From Stephanodiscus triporus (lineage: Eukaryota; Bacillariophyta; Thalassiosirophyceae; Thalassiosirales; Thalassiosiraceae): a stretch of 11,868 nucleotides of DNA. This document shows positions 1 to 9,080 of the stretch, one piece after another. A model generated the notes under the pieces. That model was not told the DNA's origin, did no database searches, and worked only from the letters and a program-made list of their open reading frames with translations. Made by a program: the position numbers and the translations under genes. Numbering within the stretch: position 1 is the first letter of the stretch; each line of letters opens with the position of its first letter. The stretch is taken from NCBI GenBank assembly GCA_036939755.1, contig JALLAZ010000814.1, positions 1 to 11,868 of the forward strand, given 5' to 3'.

Positions 1-261
1 AACGACAAAAACGACGACGACTCGACGACGACCTTCTTCCGATCGATACCGCCCCCGCCCCTCTCCTCTCGAATATGCGACGAACACGACGACGAGCGCG
101 ACGACGGCATCGTCGTCGTCGAGTCGTCGTCGTCGTCGTCTTGTCGTCCTCGATCCCGCTCCCTCCATCATCTTCGCGGATACGATCCGTCGTTCCCACA
201 TCCACCACCACCCCCTCCTCCGACGACATCATCATCATCATCATCATCGTCATCGAAGTCC
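1..261 (+). other. In-frame low-complexity stretch upstream of the TPR gene; possible N-terminal coding extension
   Basis: The reading frame of the TPR protein stays open from base 1 up to the first in-frame ATG at 262, with no stop. Read in that frame it encodes Asp-rich, then Ser-rich, then Pro-rich sequence and ends in PPPPPPPTT followed by nine Ser and KSM. Such homopolymers are common in diatom proteins, so the gene may start left of the window. The stretch is also built of gac/gtc/tcg triplets, which rarely create stops in any frame, so openness is weak evidence. It could equally be 5' UTR. Confidence 0.45.
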
Positions 262-2910
262 ATGATCGCGTTGCACAACGACGTCGGCACTTTGCTCGCG
301 CGTCGCAATCGCGTCGAGGAGGCGATGGATCATTACCGTTCGGCGATCTCCGTCGGGGTCGGGGGGACCGCCACCCCTCCCACCGCCTCGCATTCATCGT
401 CTTCGTCCTCGGCGGCGCGATCGTCGCGTTCGAGGACGGACGGCGATTACTACGACGGGGGGGGGGCGAGGGGGGGGACGGGGACGACGGCGGAGGCGGA
501 GGGACTGGCGCGGCATCGTCGAATGCTCCTACGCGGCCACCACCACCGCTTCCGCGAGGACGACGATAACGATTACGATAACGATTACGGCCGCGACTAC
601 GACATCCGCCACCGCCGCGCGGACCGCTTCGGCCGTGCGGCGCCGGCGCAGGACGGGACCGTCGTCGTCGTCGTCGCGCCGGAAGGAGGGGAGCGGACGC
701 CGTCGTATTCGCGCGCGCGAAGCGCCTCCTTCGGCGGAGTCGTCGATCGTCGTCGTTCGCGTCGACATCGTCGCCTCCCGTCGAGGCTGCGGGGGGAGGA
801 GGAGGAGGGGGCATCGACGGTGCACTGCTTCGCCGCCGCTCCCGCGTCCCCCCCCGCCGCCCGCGGCCCGCGCGCGGATGGGGGACGGACGTCGTCGTCG
901 TCGTGTCCCCTCACCGCCCCCCAGCAGCGGCACGGCAGGTCCGTCCTCCTCCTCCGAACGAACTCCGGCGGCGGCGCATCGTCGTCGACGACGACGGCGC
1001 GATCGTTCCGTCGTTCCGCAAGCTCTCGCGCCGCCGTCGACGTCTTCTCGACGAGGTCAACCCACCTGCTTGACGACATCGTGCACGACATACACCAGCA
1101 CCAGAAATTGGACTGCCCGATCGACGAGGCCGCTTACTCCTGCAACGGCCTGACGCCGCTGGGCCTCGAGTACGTCTGCGATCCGTTGCCGGTGTTGGGA
1201 AATCTGACGAGGAGTCCGAGGGGGAGGAGTAGGAGGAGGGAGGGGGTAGATGATTGGGCGGATTCGTCGTCGTCGACGGACGACTCGACGAAGGGGATCG
1301 CCGATCCCTCCGACAATGTCTTGCTCGATTCGGCGGCCCTCATCGCGGCGAGGCTGAACCTGGCGAGCCTGGAATATCGAAACGCCGGGGGAGGGGTCGG
1401 CGCGGAGGGATTACGGGACGTTTTGTCGACGCTCGAGCTCGCGTCCGAGGACTGTCGTGTGGCAACGACGACTGCAACGAACGACGACGACGGTCGTCCC
1501 GCGCCGCACGAGGCGGTGGGGGAGGGGAGTCCGCACGCGCGATTGTTCGGACTCCTCGAGGCCGTGGTGCATTCGAACATCGGCACCGTCAATTATAGGC
1601 TCAATAAGGTCAGGGAATCCCTGGCTAGTTTCGAGGCGGCAAAGGCCGCCCTCGAAAGGGATGGCGTGGGTGCGCGCGAACGTTGGGATTTCGACGATTC
1701 CGTCGTCGCTTCCGACGACGATGGCGGCGGTCCGAGATCCGCCGAATCCCACGACGACGATCGCTTCCCGCCGCGCAACTACCTCCTCCTCGTGGTTCGA
1801 CTGAATTTATCGCGAGTGTTGCTGAGATTGAACAGGCCCGACGAGGCATCGAAATATCGTGATGTTATCATCGCGGACGACAGCAGGCCGTATAGAAGGG
1901 ATTCGTCGTTCCGACGATCGAGGTCATCCTCCTCATCCGCCGCCACTACGTCGGCGATGACGACGGCCGTGGCCGCCTACGAGCACGATGTGGTCCGACG
2001 ATCCAATTGGCTCCGTTCCATAGCGGAGCATTACATCGGGGGCCTCATTCATGAGTCAAAGGGCGAGTCGTCCAATTACAAGGAGGCGTGGCATCATTAC
2101 AATCGCCTCCTATCCCTCGCCCGCGTCAAACTCGATCACCGGCACACCTACATATGCGCCCTGCTCGAACGACGCGGCGCGGTGCTGTTCGAGCAGCGCA
2201 AGTTGCAATGTTCGATGCTGTCGTACCTCGCGTGTCTCAAGATATTGGAACACCAACAATCCACGGGGAGCAACGTCTTCAACGGGGCGGACCTGGCGCG
2301 GATACTCTACGCTGTGGCGCACGTGCTTCACGGCAAGGAAGAATTCCACGACGCTCTCCACATGTATCAACGCGCTCTGACGTGTCAACGCGCCCTCGCT
2401 GCCGTTTCCGGACGGCCGTCGCTCGACTTAATCACGACGCTTTGCAACATCAGTCGCGTTCATCATTTGTCCGGGGAGATCGACGCGGCACTGGCCGCAA
2501 ATAGAGAGGTGTTGGACCTGACCTTAATATTGGTCGGGGGGAAGGTTCGTTCCAAAACAGCATGTATCTCCTTCCCTTCTTTTGCCTCGCTCTGAATCTC
2601 GTCGCTCTACTTTTTGTTCCTCGCCAAGGCGGATCACCCGTTCTTGATACACAGGCTGAAGGTCGAGGGTAATATTTTGGTTGAGGCAGGAAGATTGGAA
2701 GAGGCCATGAGGACATTCGTAGACGCTGCCCGTAGATGTAGCGAAGATGGCCGCGATAGAATGTTGACGGAAATGATGGGAGGAAGACAGACGTCGGTGG
2801 CCTCGAGTCAAGAGGATGCCGACGCCGGGGATAGTTCGGTGCTCTCGATTCGGAGCGCGGCAGCGTTGGCCCAATTAAGTTTTTTCCATCCGGCTGCCGC
2901 CGCGGCATGA
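262..2910 (+). CDS. TPR-repeat protein with Asp/Ser/Arg-rich low-complexity inserts (two exons, 5' end may be partial)
   Basis: Predicted helical-repeat scaffold, probably for protein-protein binding; the partner and cellular location are unknown. I join 262-2544 to 2629-2910, giving 854 residues from Met262. The first TPR is at residues 2-32 (ALHNDVGTLLARRN...AMDHYRSAI). Residues of about 35-270 are low complexity, rich in Asp, Arg and Ser. TPR-like helix pairs return at about 433-466 (VHSNIGTVNYRL), 506-538, 583-665, 676-712 (ILYAVAHVLHGKEEFHDALHMY) and 719-760 (TTLCNISRVHHLSGEIDAAL). The last repeat crosses the intron into exon 2 (VEGNILVEAGRLEEAMRTF). The spacing resembles kinesin-light-chain-like TPR proteins that are abundant in diatoms (my recollection of the family). 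Met262 is the first in-frame Met, but the frame is open upstream, so the true start may lie outside the window. TPR assignment is fairly sure, function unknown. Confidence 0.8.
2545..2628 (+). other. Predicted spliceosomal intron in the TPR gene
   Basis: The 84-nt intron runs from AAG|GTTCGT to a pyrimidine-rich tract ending CCAAG|GCG, phase 0. Without splicing the frame hits TGA at 2593-2595, in the middle of a TPR. With splicing the protein continues ...LILVGGK|ADHPFLIHRLKVEGN, which completes a TPR helix pair. Its length is a multiple of three, but the internal stop means retention would truncate the protein. Confidence 0.75.
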
Positions 2911-3281
2911 CGGATTCTCAAGCCGACGATTCCATTCTGATGCTGACAACCCCAAAGACGAGGACCTTTTCATTATTAATTAAGGTATGTGAATACATTC
3001 AGGGCATGCATACTGTGTAATATGGTAAGCACATCACGCAGCCCGGTAAGAAGCCGACCAAGACACCGACAGGTGAATAGGCCACAGTCTAAGAAATCTA
3101 GACAAAAAGCTGAAAGCACATTGTTAAGTTTCTTGTGCATTGTAAATATAAACGGCCATGTGTAATTATCCGTCCCCCTCTGCCTAGATATGATAGAACA
3201 GAACAATTTGCCTAGTACGATATTGGTTTAGTTGATAGTTCTAGTCTTAGTTCAAGTTGATTTGGTGTGTCCTGACCTATG
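2911..3281. other. Convergent AT-rich intergenic spacer
   Basis: This lies between the stop of the TPR gene (+) and the stop of the MORN gene (-), so it should hold both 3' UTRs. I see no convincing ORF or RNA gene. A good splice-donor-like AAG|GTATGT occurs at 2985 with acceptor-like CCGACAG near 3072, so a 3'-UTR intron is possible but unsupported. No canonical AATAAA is obvious on either strand. Confidence 0.5.
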
Positions 3282-5297
3282 CTAAGGTAGACATTGCCGT
3301 GGAGGGTGTCCATGAGAGAAGTTTGATAGCACCCCCACATTAGGCACTAATCCGAGAGAAGCGGGTGGCACGGACGCCCATCGAACCGCACTTCCAACAT
3401 CATTCTTTGCACCAAAACCACTCTTCATCTTGCCATTCCGTCTTAGTAAATTTTCATCGTCCGAATATCCATCCGTCCACTTTCCCTCGATCATATTTCC
3501 TGTCTTGGTACGCATGCGTCCCTGACCATTGGGTATGCCTCGAGAATTTACCGTTCCTGTATACCAGCCTATCTCGCCCCATGGAGTGGTGTAGGGCATT
3601 CGAGATACACGTGCTGGTGGGGTATCTTTCACAGCAGCAACAAGACCCTCGTAGGAGAAACGATGGCAAGGTTCTTCAACTTCGCTAGCTCCTTCAGTGG
3701 TTATGGCTGCACACGTTGTAAAAGTAGTAGCGACCGAGGCCAAAAAAATGTCATGGTTTGATTCCGTTGTCGACTTTTTTATCAACGTTGTGTGACTGTC
3801 ATTGGATTTGCGACTTTGATCCTCGATTCCTCTTGCTGATTTATACTGTTTGTGTTGCTGCTTTTTTGCTTCATTACAAAGTAGGCATTCGTCCTTAACC
3901 ATATTCCATCCCTTGCTGAATGCTGACTTCTTTGCGAGTATTATAGACGGATGTTTCTTACACCTACCCGTCTTTAAATCGAACTTTTGCCTGACTGGCA
4001 TTTTCCTTCTTGATATAGCAGTGATTTGATTGCTCTTATGCGTGGAAGGCACGCCCACTACTACTTTATCACCTCCTCCTGATGACGATCTATTGTGTTG
4101 TGCCGAGGAGACACTCCTTGATGATCCTGCACTTCTTCCAACGCTACGAGTTCGCTGTCGTGACAAAGAGCGCGAGTGCAACGACGACAACACGGCAATC
4201 CCCTTTGCAAGGAGGTTTTGACCCAGGTGCTGTTCATGTTCAGATACATCCATTACACCGTTGTCGGAGGATACCGTTGGTGGTCGTCCACCGGATGACA
4301 AGCGCGCACGTTGCAGTCCTCGGGATGGAGGGGGCGTCAATTGCAAATCATGTTTGAGAGAAGAAGTCGAAAGCAGAAACGGAGGCGGAAATTGCTCATG
4401 ATGCGGATCCTTATCAAATAAATCCTTGGTCCTGGTAATGGTGATCGCAGTATCGGAGTCCACATTTAAGCTATTGAAGCCCTCCATCAAGTTGTTATCA
4501 TTAGTCAAGAGGGTGGCGCTGGCTTTGTCAGTGCTCAGAGATGTTTTGATCGCGCTCAGGGACCTGGAACGACGAAAGTTCTTGTTGTGTGATGATGATC
4601 GAAGGTCTGTCGTCATCACTTGCTCATCTGCACTGAAGTGGTCATTCCTGCTCATTTGCCTATTCATAATCCTACTATTCTCATTGCCGCCTCCGCCAAC
4701 GATTCCAGCAGCGTTGTAGCTCTTGATTTTGCTAAAACTAAACCCAGAGTCAGAGCCGCTGGTACTGCAGATATAGGCATTTGTCTTAAGGCTAATCATA
4801 TTGCTCTCCTGTTCTGGCGTGAAGCCGGATGTGGTTGAAGTGGTAGTTGTTGTCGGTTGATAATGACTATCATTATTGCTTTGACACCTTCTCAAACATG
4901 CGCTCGATTGACGAGGACGAGGAGGACGGCGAGGAGGAGGAGGAGGAGGAGGAGGAGGAGGATTCACTCTCGATAATGATGCCTTTCTGCCATGATTGCC
5001 ATGATAATCCAGTGTCCCCAATGATGAGGAGGCTGTCGGTGTTGCATCTGATCCCGAATCATCATTCGTGGCAGGATCAACGGCTGCAGAATTCAGCTTG
5101 TTCTGCTTAATGCTGGTGCTGCTAATGGTCGAATTCTTGACGGGAACAAAATCTGCGTCATTAAAGGCCTTGGCGTTTTTGACAAAGTCGACGAGAGCAT
5201 TGGTGAGATCCTCGACCCTTTCTAGGCAAATTTCATCCTCATCTCTATTGTTGGTGGACCAGTTTCTCTGGGATGAATTGTTCAGTTTCCGCATCAT
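3282..5297 (-). CDS. MORN-repeat protein with an upstream CxxHP...CxxC motif and a poly-proline tract
   Basis: This is a 671-residue intron-less protein. The start is well fixed: a TAA stop sits directly before the Met codon pair at 5297. The N-terminal two thirds are probably disordered and rich in Ser, Thr and Asn, with ten prolines at residues 113-122. A basic Arg/Ser segment (about 374-405) precedes a possible zinc-binding motif, C446-x2-H449-P450 ... C471-x2-C474 (KTGRCKKHP, DECLLCNEAKK). The C-terminus holds the MORN module (about 567-612): MPYTTPWGEIGWYTG, then GIPNGQGRMRTKTGNMIEGKW. MORN repeats often bind membranes or act as protein scaffolds. A Cys/His module combined with C-terminal MORN repeats resembles many diatom proteins of unknown role (recollection). 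There is no signal peptide or membrane segment, so a cytosolic or nuclear protein is likely. Codon use is more balanced than in the GC-rich neighbouring genes. Precise function unknown. Confidence 0.85.
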   Translation of the reverse strand: MMRKLNNSSQRNWSTNNRDEDEICLERVEDLTNALVDFVKNAKAFNDADFVPVKNSTISSTSIKQNKLNSAAVDPATNDDSGSDATPTASSSLGTLDYHGNHGRKASLSRVNPPPPPPPPPPRRPPRPRQSSACLRRCQSNNDSHYQPTTTTTSTTSGFTPEQESNMISLKTNAYICSTSGSDSGFSFSKIKSYNAAGIVGGGGNENSRIMNRQMSRNDHFSADEQVMTTDLRSSSHNKNFRRSRSLSAIKTSLSTDKASATLLTNDNNLMEGFNSLNVDSDTAITITRTKDLFDKDPHHEQFPPPFLLSTSSLKHDLQLTPPPSRGLQRARLSSGGRPPTVSSDNGVMDVSEHEQHLGQNLLAKGIAVLSSLHSRSLSRQRTRSVGRSAGSSRSVSSAQHNRSSSGGGDKVVVGVPSTHKSNQITAISRRKMPVRQKFDLKTGRCKKHPSIILAKKSAFSKGWNMVKDECLLCNEAKKQQHKQYKSARGIEDQSRKSNDSHTTLIKKSTTESNHDIFLASVATTFTTCAAITTEGASEVEEPCHRFSYEGLVAAVKDTPPARVSRMPYTTPWGEIGWYTGTVNSRGIPNGQGRMRTKTGNMIEGKWTDGYSDDENLLRRNGKMKSGFGAKNDVGSAVRWASVPPASLGLVPNVGVLSNFSHGHPPRQCLP
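4931..4962. repeat. GAG/CTC trinucleotide microsatellite encoding the poly-Pro tract
   Basis: An uninterrupted (gag)n run on the + strand is read on the - strand as the ten prolines of the MORN protein (codons at 4932-4961). It is flanked by imperfect gag/gac triplets from about 4912. Triplet slippage here would change the proline count without shifting the frame. Confidence 0.9.
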
Positions 5298-6020
5298 TTA
5301 GATCGGCGCGGGTAAGAATGAGTCGAAGTTTTCTCTTTTTGTAATATGCCGCACTTCGTCCTATTATCTCTAGTTGACATATTATGATGAAGGCAACATC
5401 ATTCTCGTAGCCTGTTTGAAGAGAGGGGGAAATGTTTCTTTTTAGAGGGCTGTTTTCTTCCTCTCTAGTGGACTGGTAAATACGTAGATATTCCTACCCA
5501 AACCCGTTTTGTGAGTTCTTCTTTGAACAAAAGCAAGAACTTTAACCTTTTTGCAGAGCCAAAGGTTTTGTGCGCCGTCGTCGGGATGCGGCGGGGAGAT
5601 TTGAGATTTTAGCTGCTCGTGGCCGGTTCCGAAAAGTATTGTCAACTTCCTTCAAGTCTTCTTGGAAAAACCCTCGAAAAATAAGGGGTTAATCGACGAG
5701 ATCTGTCACACCCATTACTATCGTACCGCCTTAAAAAACAATTGAGGCTGTGATATCTTTGAGGAATAGTCAGATACGCAAATACGCAGAAGACGGTGCG
5801 AAGTTTTTTTTCTTCTTTTTTTTGTTCCCGACTGTTCTTTTGCGTTTTCGTACCTGCGGATTTTGTTTTTGTTGGTTAATAGTCCGCAAAAAAGCACAAA
5901 ATGACCCCAAAATTTATCTGCGTATCTGAAAATTTTTATTTGCGCGCAGATAATCCCCTCCGCGTGGAAGATTTATCTGCGCGCAGATAAATTTATCTGC
6001 GCCGCAGATAAATTATTTTT
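5298..6020. other. Non-coding region upstream of the MORN gene
   Basis: This is an AT-rich spacer of more than 700 bp. The part next to 5297 should contain the MORN gene promoter and 5' UTR; I cannot identify a TATA box or initiator with confidence. Poly-T runs occur near 5805-5822. Short open frames exist (for example on the - strand near 5645-5442), but none has recognisable protein features. The right end holds the palindrome cluster described separately. Confidence 0.6.
5912..6013. repeat. Cluster of palindromes built on ATTTATCTGCG / CGCAGATAAAT
   Basis: The 11-mer ATTTATCTGCG and its reverse complement recur here. At 5971-5992 they abut as a perfect 22-bp palindrome. At 5991-6013 they form an 11+1+11 palindrome sharing two bases with the first. 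At 5936-5953 a shorter version (TTATTTGCG/CGCAGATAA) has one mismatch. A single direct copy lies at 5912-5922, followed by a second ATCTG. Related words (CAGATACGCAAATACGCAG) occur at 5771-5789. The cluster could be cruciform-forming DNA, repeated transcription-factor sites or the subterminal part of a small transposon; the sequence alone does not decide. Confidence 0.85.
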
Positions 6021-6152
6021 GTGTCGACGTGGAACTTGTTTGGGGGATCTTTCCCCATAGATCCGCTCTCCCCTCCCGTCGCATCACAATCCCCCCCGGC
6101 CCCTCTCTTTGCGGCAGCCAGGGAAGATGTGAGTAGTGGGCGCGGAGGGGAG

Positions 6153-6515
6153 ATGCCCGCGACGAAGACCATGTCCCGCCGCCGGACGGACAATGGCAGT
6201 CGGGTCGACGCCGTCGTCTCCTCCAACATCGTCCCCCCCTCCGACCCGACGACTAGTAGTACGATTGCCGTCGTCTCAGCGGAGACGAAGTGCATTCTCC
6301 TCGGACGGCTGGAGGTGGAAATAATCGCCGCGTCGTCGAGGGTCGGAGTCGGATCGCGTCGCGGTCACGGTCGTCTCCGTCGTCGTTGCCGCCGCCATTA
6401 TGACGACGACGACGACGACGGAGACGACGACAGCAGATATGGATGTAATAAGTGTTTGGTTGAGTACGGCATAAGACGATATAACTTAACATGGCGCGCA
6501 TATTTTACAAAATGA
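6153..6515 (+). CDS. Doubtful small ORF, hypothetical
   Basis: This is a 120-residue frame from an in-frame ATG (MPATKTMSRRRTDNG...) to a stop about 20 bp short of the Serinc stop on the other strand. The frame is open back to 6012, just after a TAA inside the palindrome cluster, but only with a non-ATG start. It contains a seemingly ordered stretch (STIAVVSAETKCILLGRLEVEIIAASS), then Arg-rich and Asp-rich low complexity encoded by gac triplets. No family is recognised. The region is clearly more GC-rich than its flanks, which may alone explain the open frame. A competing - strand frame covers 6295-5993. It may be a gene remnant, an exon of an unseen gene, or nothing. Confidence 0.2.
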   Translation: MPATKTMSRRRTDNGSRVDAVVSSNIVPPSDPTTSSTIAVVSAETKCILLGRLEVEIIAASSRVGVGSRRGHGRLRRRCRRHYDDDDDDGDDDSRYGCNKCLVEYGIRRYNLTWRAYFTK

Positions 6516-6535
6516 GATGCTTTACACTTATTCGA

Positions 6536-8166
6536 TCACGAAAAGTCACGGTCAGGAAACAGAGTAGGAGCCAGGAGGGTCCATAAGTATAGTAGCATAG
6601 CGATCCATTGACTAGATATGAGCATCCACATGCTGGCTTCGCCAACATTCGGATTTGATATACCCCCCCGCTTCTCAATGGCTCCCCAGCCTGTCAGTAT
6701 CATTGCATACCAGCAACAAATCGTAGCCAACACCGCATTTAACTTCCAGGAACTGCCAAACGACTTCAATCCTTGATTCGATGCTTCCGAAAGGGGGGAG
6801 GATTCGGGGGAGGATTCGTTGTTGAGCACCACCCCTCCAACCTTTGGCTTCTCTTCGTCGCCTCGATCATGTTCGACTGCTGAATCATTTACACCTCCCA
6901 GCTGCTCGCCAGTGGTATAGCTCCACCCGGTCCAAATCAACGATATGCAGACCATGGCCAGCCCGAGCACTATATTCCAAGCTGACTTTTCTGACAGAGA
7001 TGGATTGCACTCTTCATTTGGGTTCTGAGATACTGCCGATCCACATAAATAAGTAGCGTAAAGTGTCATGCAAGCACTGGTGAGCAATGAACCCGTGTCA
7101 GATTTCGTCAATTGCACAACCGTGCACAGGAGTGACATCACCCATGTGATCGAAATAAAAGCGTTATTGTTCGCGCATCCCCCGAAAAGAATGTACATTG
7201 TGACGATCCCAGCAAGGGAGCAAGCATAGAGAATTGCACATGATATCAAAATCGCGATCAACCATTTATTTCCCTTGCCAATACCTTCCGCCAATTCTGC
7301 CTGGTCTGCTTTGTCTATCCAGGAGCTATTCCAATTGTAAGCAATGTCAACTAGAATAAGCTGATCAACTAGGACAAACAGGAAACTGCCCACTCGTGCT
7401 ACCCACAAATAGACAGGAATGAATATGGGATCATTTGGAATGAATACTGTCCCAGCACAAAGAAATAGGAAGAGGACGTATCTGAATTTGGTAGCAATAA
7501 AGCGTTGTTGAGCCATGTTATACGGAAGTACGAAAAAAAGGTTGGGGCGATCGCCTTACTTCGCTGGCCATGCCTCTCTATTGGCAGTGGGTCTGCACTT
7601 GGCAGCTAAAGGCGACACATAGAATGATTGAGAATTCCGCTTCAAAGATTAGTCAGTAAATTGTGACGCGACCGATGCTCACCGATGCCAAATATAACGA
7701 AAAACACGAAGGCAGCAGCTGATGAACGATAAACACCCGCATTTCCAGCGCAAACCTTCAAGAGCTCTTCACTTGCATCGGTTCCACAACCCGACGTCCA
7801 CGCATCGGACAGATATTGCCAGCCAATCTTATCGTAATTTGGCGCGAATGCATATTGGAAAACCAATGCCACGACGCCGCTGAGAACGAGAAGGAGCACG
7901 CTTCTCTTTCGACCGGAGGTTGCACTCGGGGGCGTGGTTCTTATTTTTATTTGGAATAATGACGAAGTAATTGGGTTGTCTGTTTGTTAATGTGGGTTGT
8001 TGTGTAGGGAAGCGACAACAATGACGATAAAGAGTAAGGGAAAATGCACGAAACGTAAAACTCACGATGGCTTGTCGTTACCGCACCAAGAGCTGCATAA
8101 AGAGGCCGATGCCGTGCAGAAGCACCACGTGATGCCGGTTATGGCGGCTGTAACAAGACCTGACAT
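6536..8166 (-). CDS. Serinc/TDE1-family multi-pass membrane protein (three exons)
   Basis: Serine incorporator family proteins reside in eukaryotic membranes and are linked to serine-lipid synthesis and phospholipid scrambling. I join 8166-8066, 7939-7683 and 7554-6536; phases agree at both introns and give 458 residues, the usual family size. Exon 1 encodes a Cys-rich first hydrophobic segment (GITWCFCTASASLCSSWC), as is typical of Serinc N-termini. About ten further membrane segments follow, for example 48-66, around 110-120, 144-160, 168-190 and the C-terminal WIAMLLYLWTLLAP. Family hallmarks are DQLILVDIAYNWNSSW (matching LVDFAHSWN in animals), TLYATYLCGSAVS and the NPNEECNPSL loop. A polar, Ser-rich loop precedes the last two membrane segments. 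The gene is divergent from ClpS, with 192 bp between start codons. Family assignment is confident; which lipid function it has here is unknown. Confidence 0.92.
7555..7682 (-). other. Predicted intron 2 of the Serinc gene
   Basis: The donor is ATCG|GTGAGC and the acceptor TAAG|GCGATC on the - strand; length is 128 nt. It splits a Gly codon (G|GC). The joined product reads FVIFGI-G-DRPNLFFVLPYNMAQQRF and restores a continuous Serinc sequence between the second and third exons. Confidence 0.85.
7940..8065 (-). other. Predicted intron 1 of the Serinc gene
   Basis: On the - strand the donor is CCATC|GTGAGT and the acceptor AAATAAG|AACC. The intron is 126 nt and interrupts a Ser codon (TC|A), giving NDKPS-TTPPSATSGRKRS. 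Both flanking frames stop or leave the family alignment if it is retained. Confidence 0.85.
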
Positions 8167-8358
8167 TGCTTTTACTTGACGATTTCCAAAAGACTTTGGA
8201 AGGAGAATATAATAACATCATCGATTTTTTGTTCTGACTTCTCATTCTTCGGGAAAAGAAATCTTCGGATGTTAGGTATGGTACGCGTGGAGGAGGATAG
8301 GTAATCAACAACACAACACACAGACAGAGCACAACAACATATCAACCCACAGAACATC
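8167..8358. promoter_or_regulatory. Short divergent promoter region between Serinc (-) and ClpS (+)
   Basis: Only 192 bp separate the two start codons, so both core promoters and both 5' UTRs must fit here. The part next to ClpS (about 8311-8358) is an A/C-rich leader without G-rich structure (caacacaacacacagacag and following), like many diatom 5' UTRs. No TATA box is identifiable with confidence. Bidirectional control is inferred from spacing only. Confidence 0.55.
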
Positions 8359-8925
8359 ATGATCAACAAGCTGAAATTAACAGTTCTGCTCGCCCTGTTG
8401 ATGTTCGTCAGTCAGACGGCGGCATTCTCGCCCACGGCTCAGGGGGCGGGAGCACGTCGGACGTCGTCTCTCGCGGCCGGTCGTCATCGATGGAGAACGA
8501 CGACCCCCCCGACTGTCGTCCTTCGCATGTCCGACTCGGGCGGGGGCGGCGGGGGCGGGGGGATGGAGAAGGAGAAGGACAAGAAGAAGGGCCTGTCCAC
8601 GATCGTCATCGACAAGACCGACACCCAGATGGAGGAGGATGAGACCCCGGAGGAGATGTGGAGGGTGGTATTGCACAACGACGAGGTTCACACGTTCAAC
8701 TACGTCATCAGGAGCCTGCAGAAGGTGATGGGCACGCTCGACAAGAAGAAGGCGTTTGACATATGCACCGTCACCCACGGGCAGGGACAGGCCACCGTGA
8801 CGAGTTGCTGGAAGGAGCAGGCGATGAAGTACTGCCTCGGATTGCAGAGGCAGGGACTGACGGCGAGCATCGCGCCGGAGTCGAAGTTCGAGGGTGGAGG
8901 CGGGGGGGAGCCCGAGTCCGGTTAA
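8359..8925 (+). CDS. clpS: ClpS N-degron adaptor of the Clp protease, plastid-targeted
   Basis: ClpS binds proteins with destabilising N-terminal residues and delivers them to the Hsp100 chaperone of the Clp protease (ClpC in plastids). The protein has 188 residues and a single exon. Residues 1-22 form a signal peptide (KLTVLLALLMFVSQTAA), followed by F23-S-P. Phe at the cleavage site is the diatom plastid-import signature (ASAFAP-type), and an Arg/Ser/Thr-rich transit region follows to about 56. After a Gly run (61-68) and a Lys/Glu-rich linker, the ClpS domain spans about 99-175. It contains WRVVLHND with N107-D108-E109, T112-F113 and the conserved H140-G141; these correspond to the N-terminal-residue-binding site of bacterial ClpS (family knowledge). 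The C-terminus ends in a Gly-rich tail. ClpS family is sure; plastid location is strongly suggested by the presequence. Confidence 0.95.
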   Translation: MINKLKLTVLLALLMFVSQTAAFSPTAQGAGARRTSSLAAGRHRWRTTTPPTVVLRMSDSGGGGGGGGMEKEKDKKKGLSTIVIDKTDTQMEEDETPEEMWRVVLHNDEVHTFNYVIRSLQKVMGTLDKKKAFDICTVTHGQGQATVTSCWKEQAMKYCLGLQRQGLTASIAPESKFEGGGGGEPESG

Positions 8926-9080
8926 TAGATCGGGGTGAGCGGGGTTTCAAAGCACGATATTCTAAAAATAATGTTTGATATGACGAAAATGATCAACGGA
9001 CGGATGGGGTTAAAAGTTACTAGCCCTACGCGCTAACATGAATCTAATTCTTCGCCCCTGCATCATTTTTCGAATCGATT

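Noticed and set aside
1..1100. Triplet-rich open frames on both strands around the TPR gene start
   Set aside because: gac/gtc/cgt triplets seldom create stops in any frame; only the frame ending in TPR repeats has support.
2541..2565. tRNA B-box-like GGTTCGTTCC
   Set aside because: No A box, acceptor stem or cloverleaf can be drawn around it, and it coincides with a splice donor.
2976..3206. Short - strand open frame in the convergent spacer
   Set aside because: It has no true ATG start and no family features and lies in an AT-rich spacer expected to be 3' UTR.
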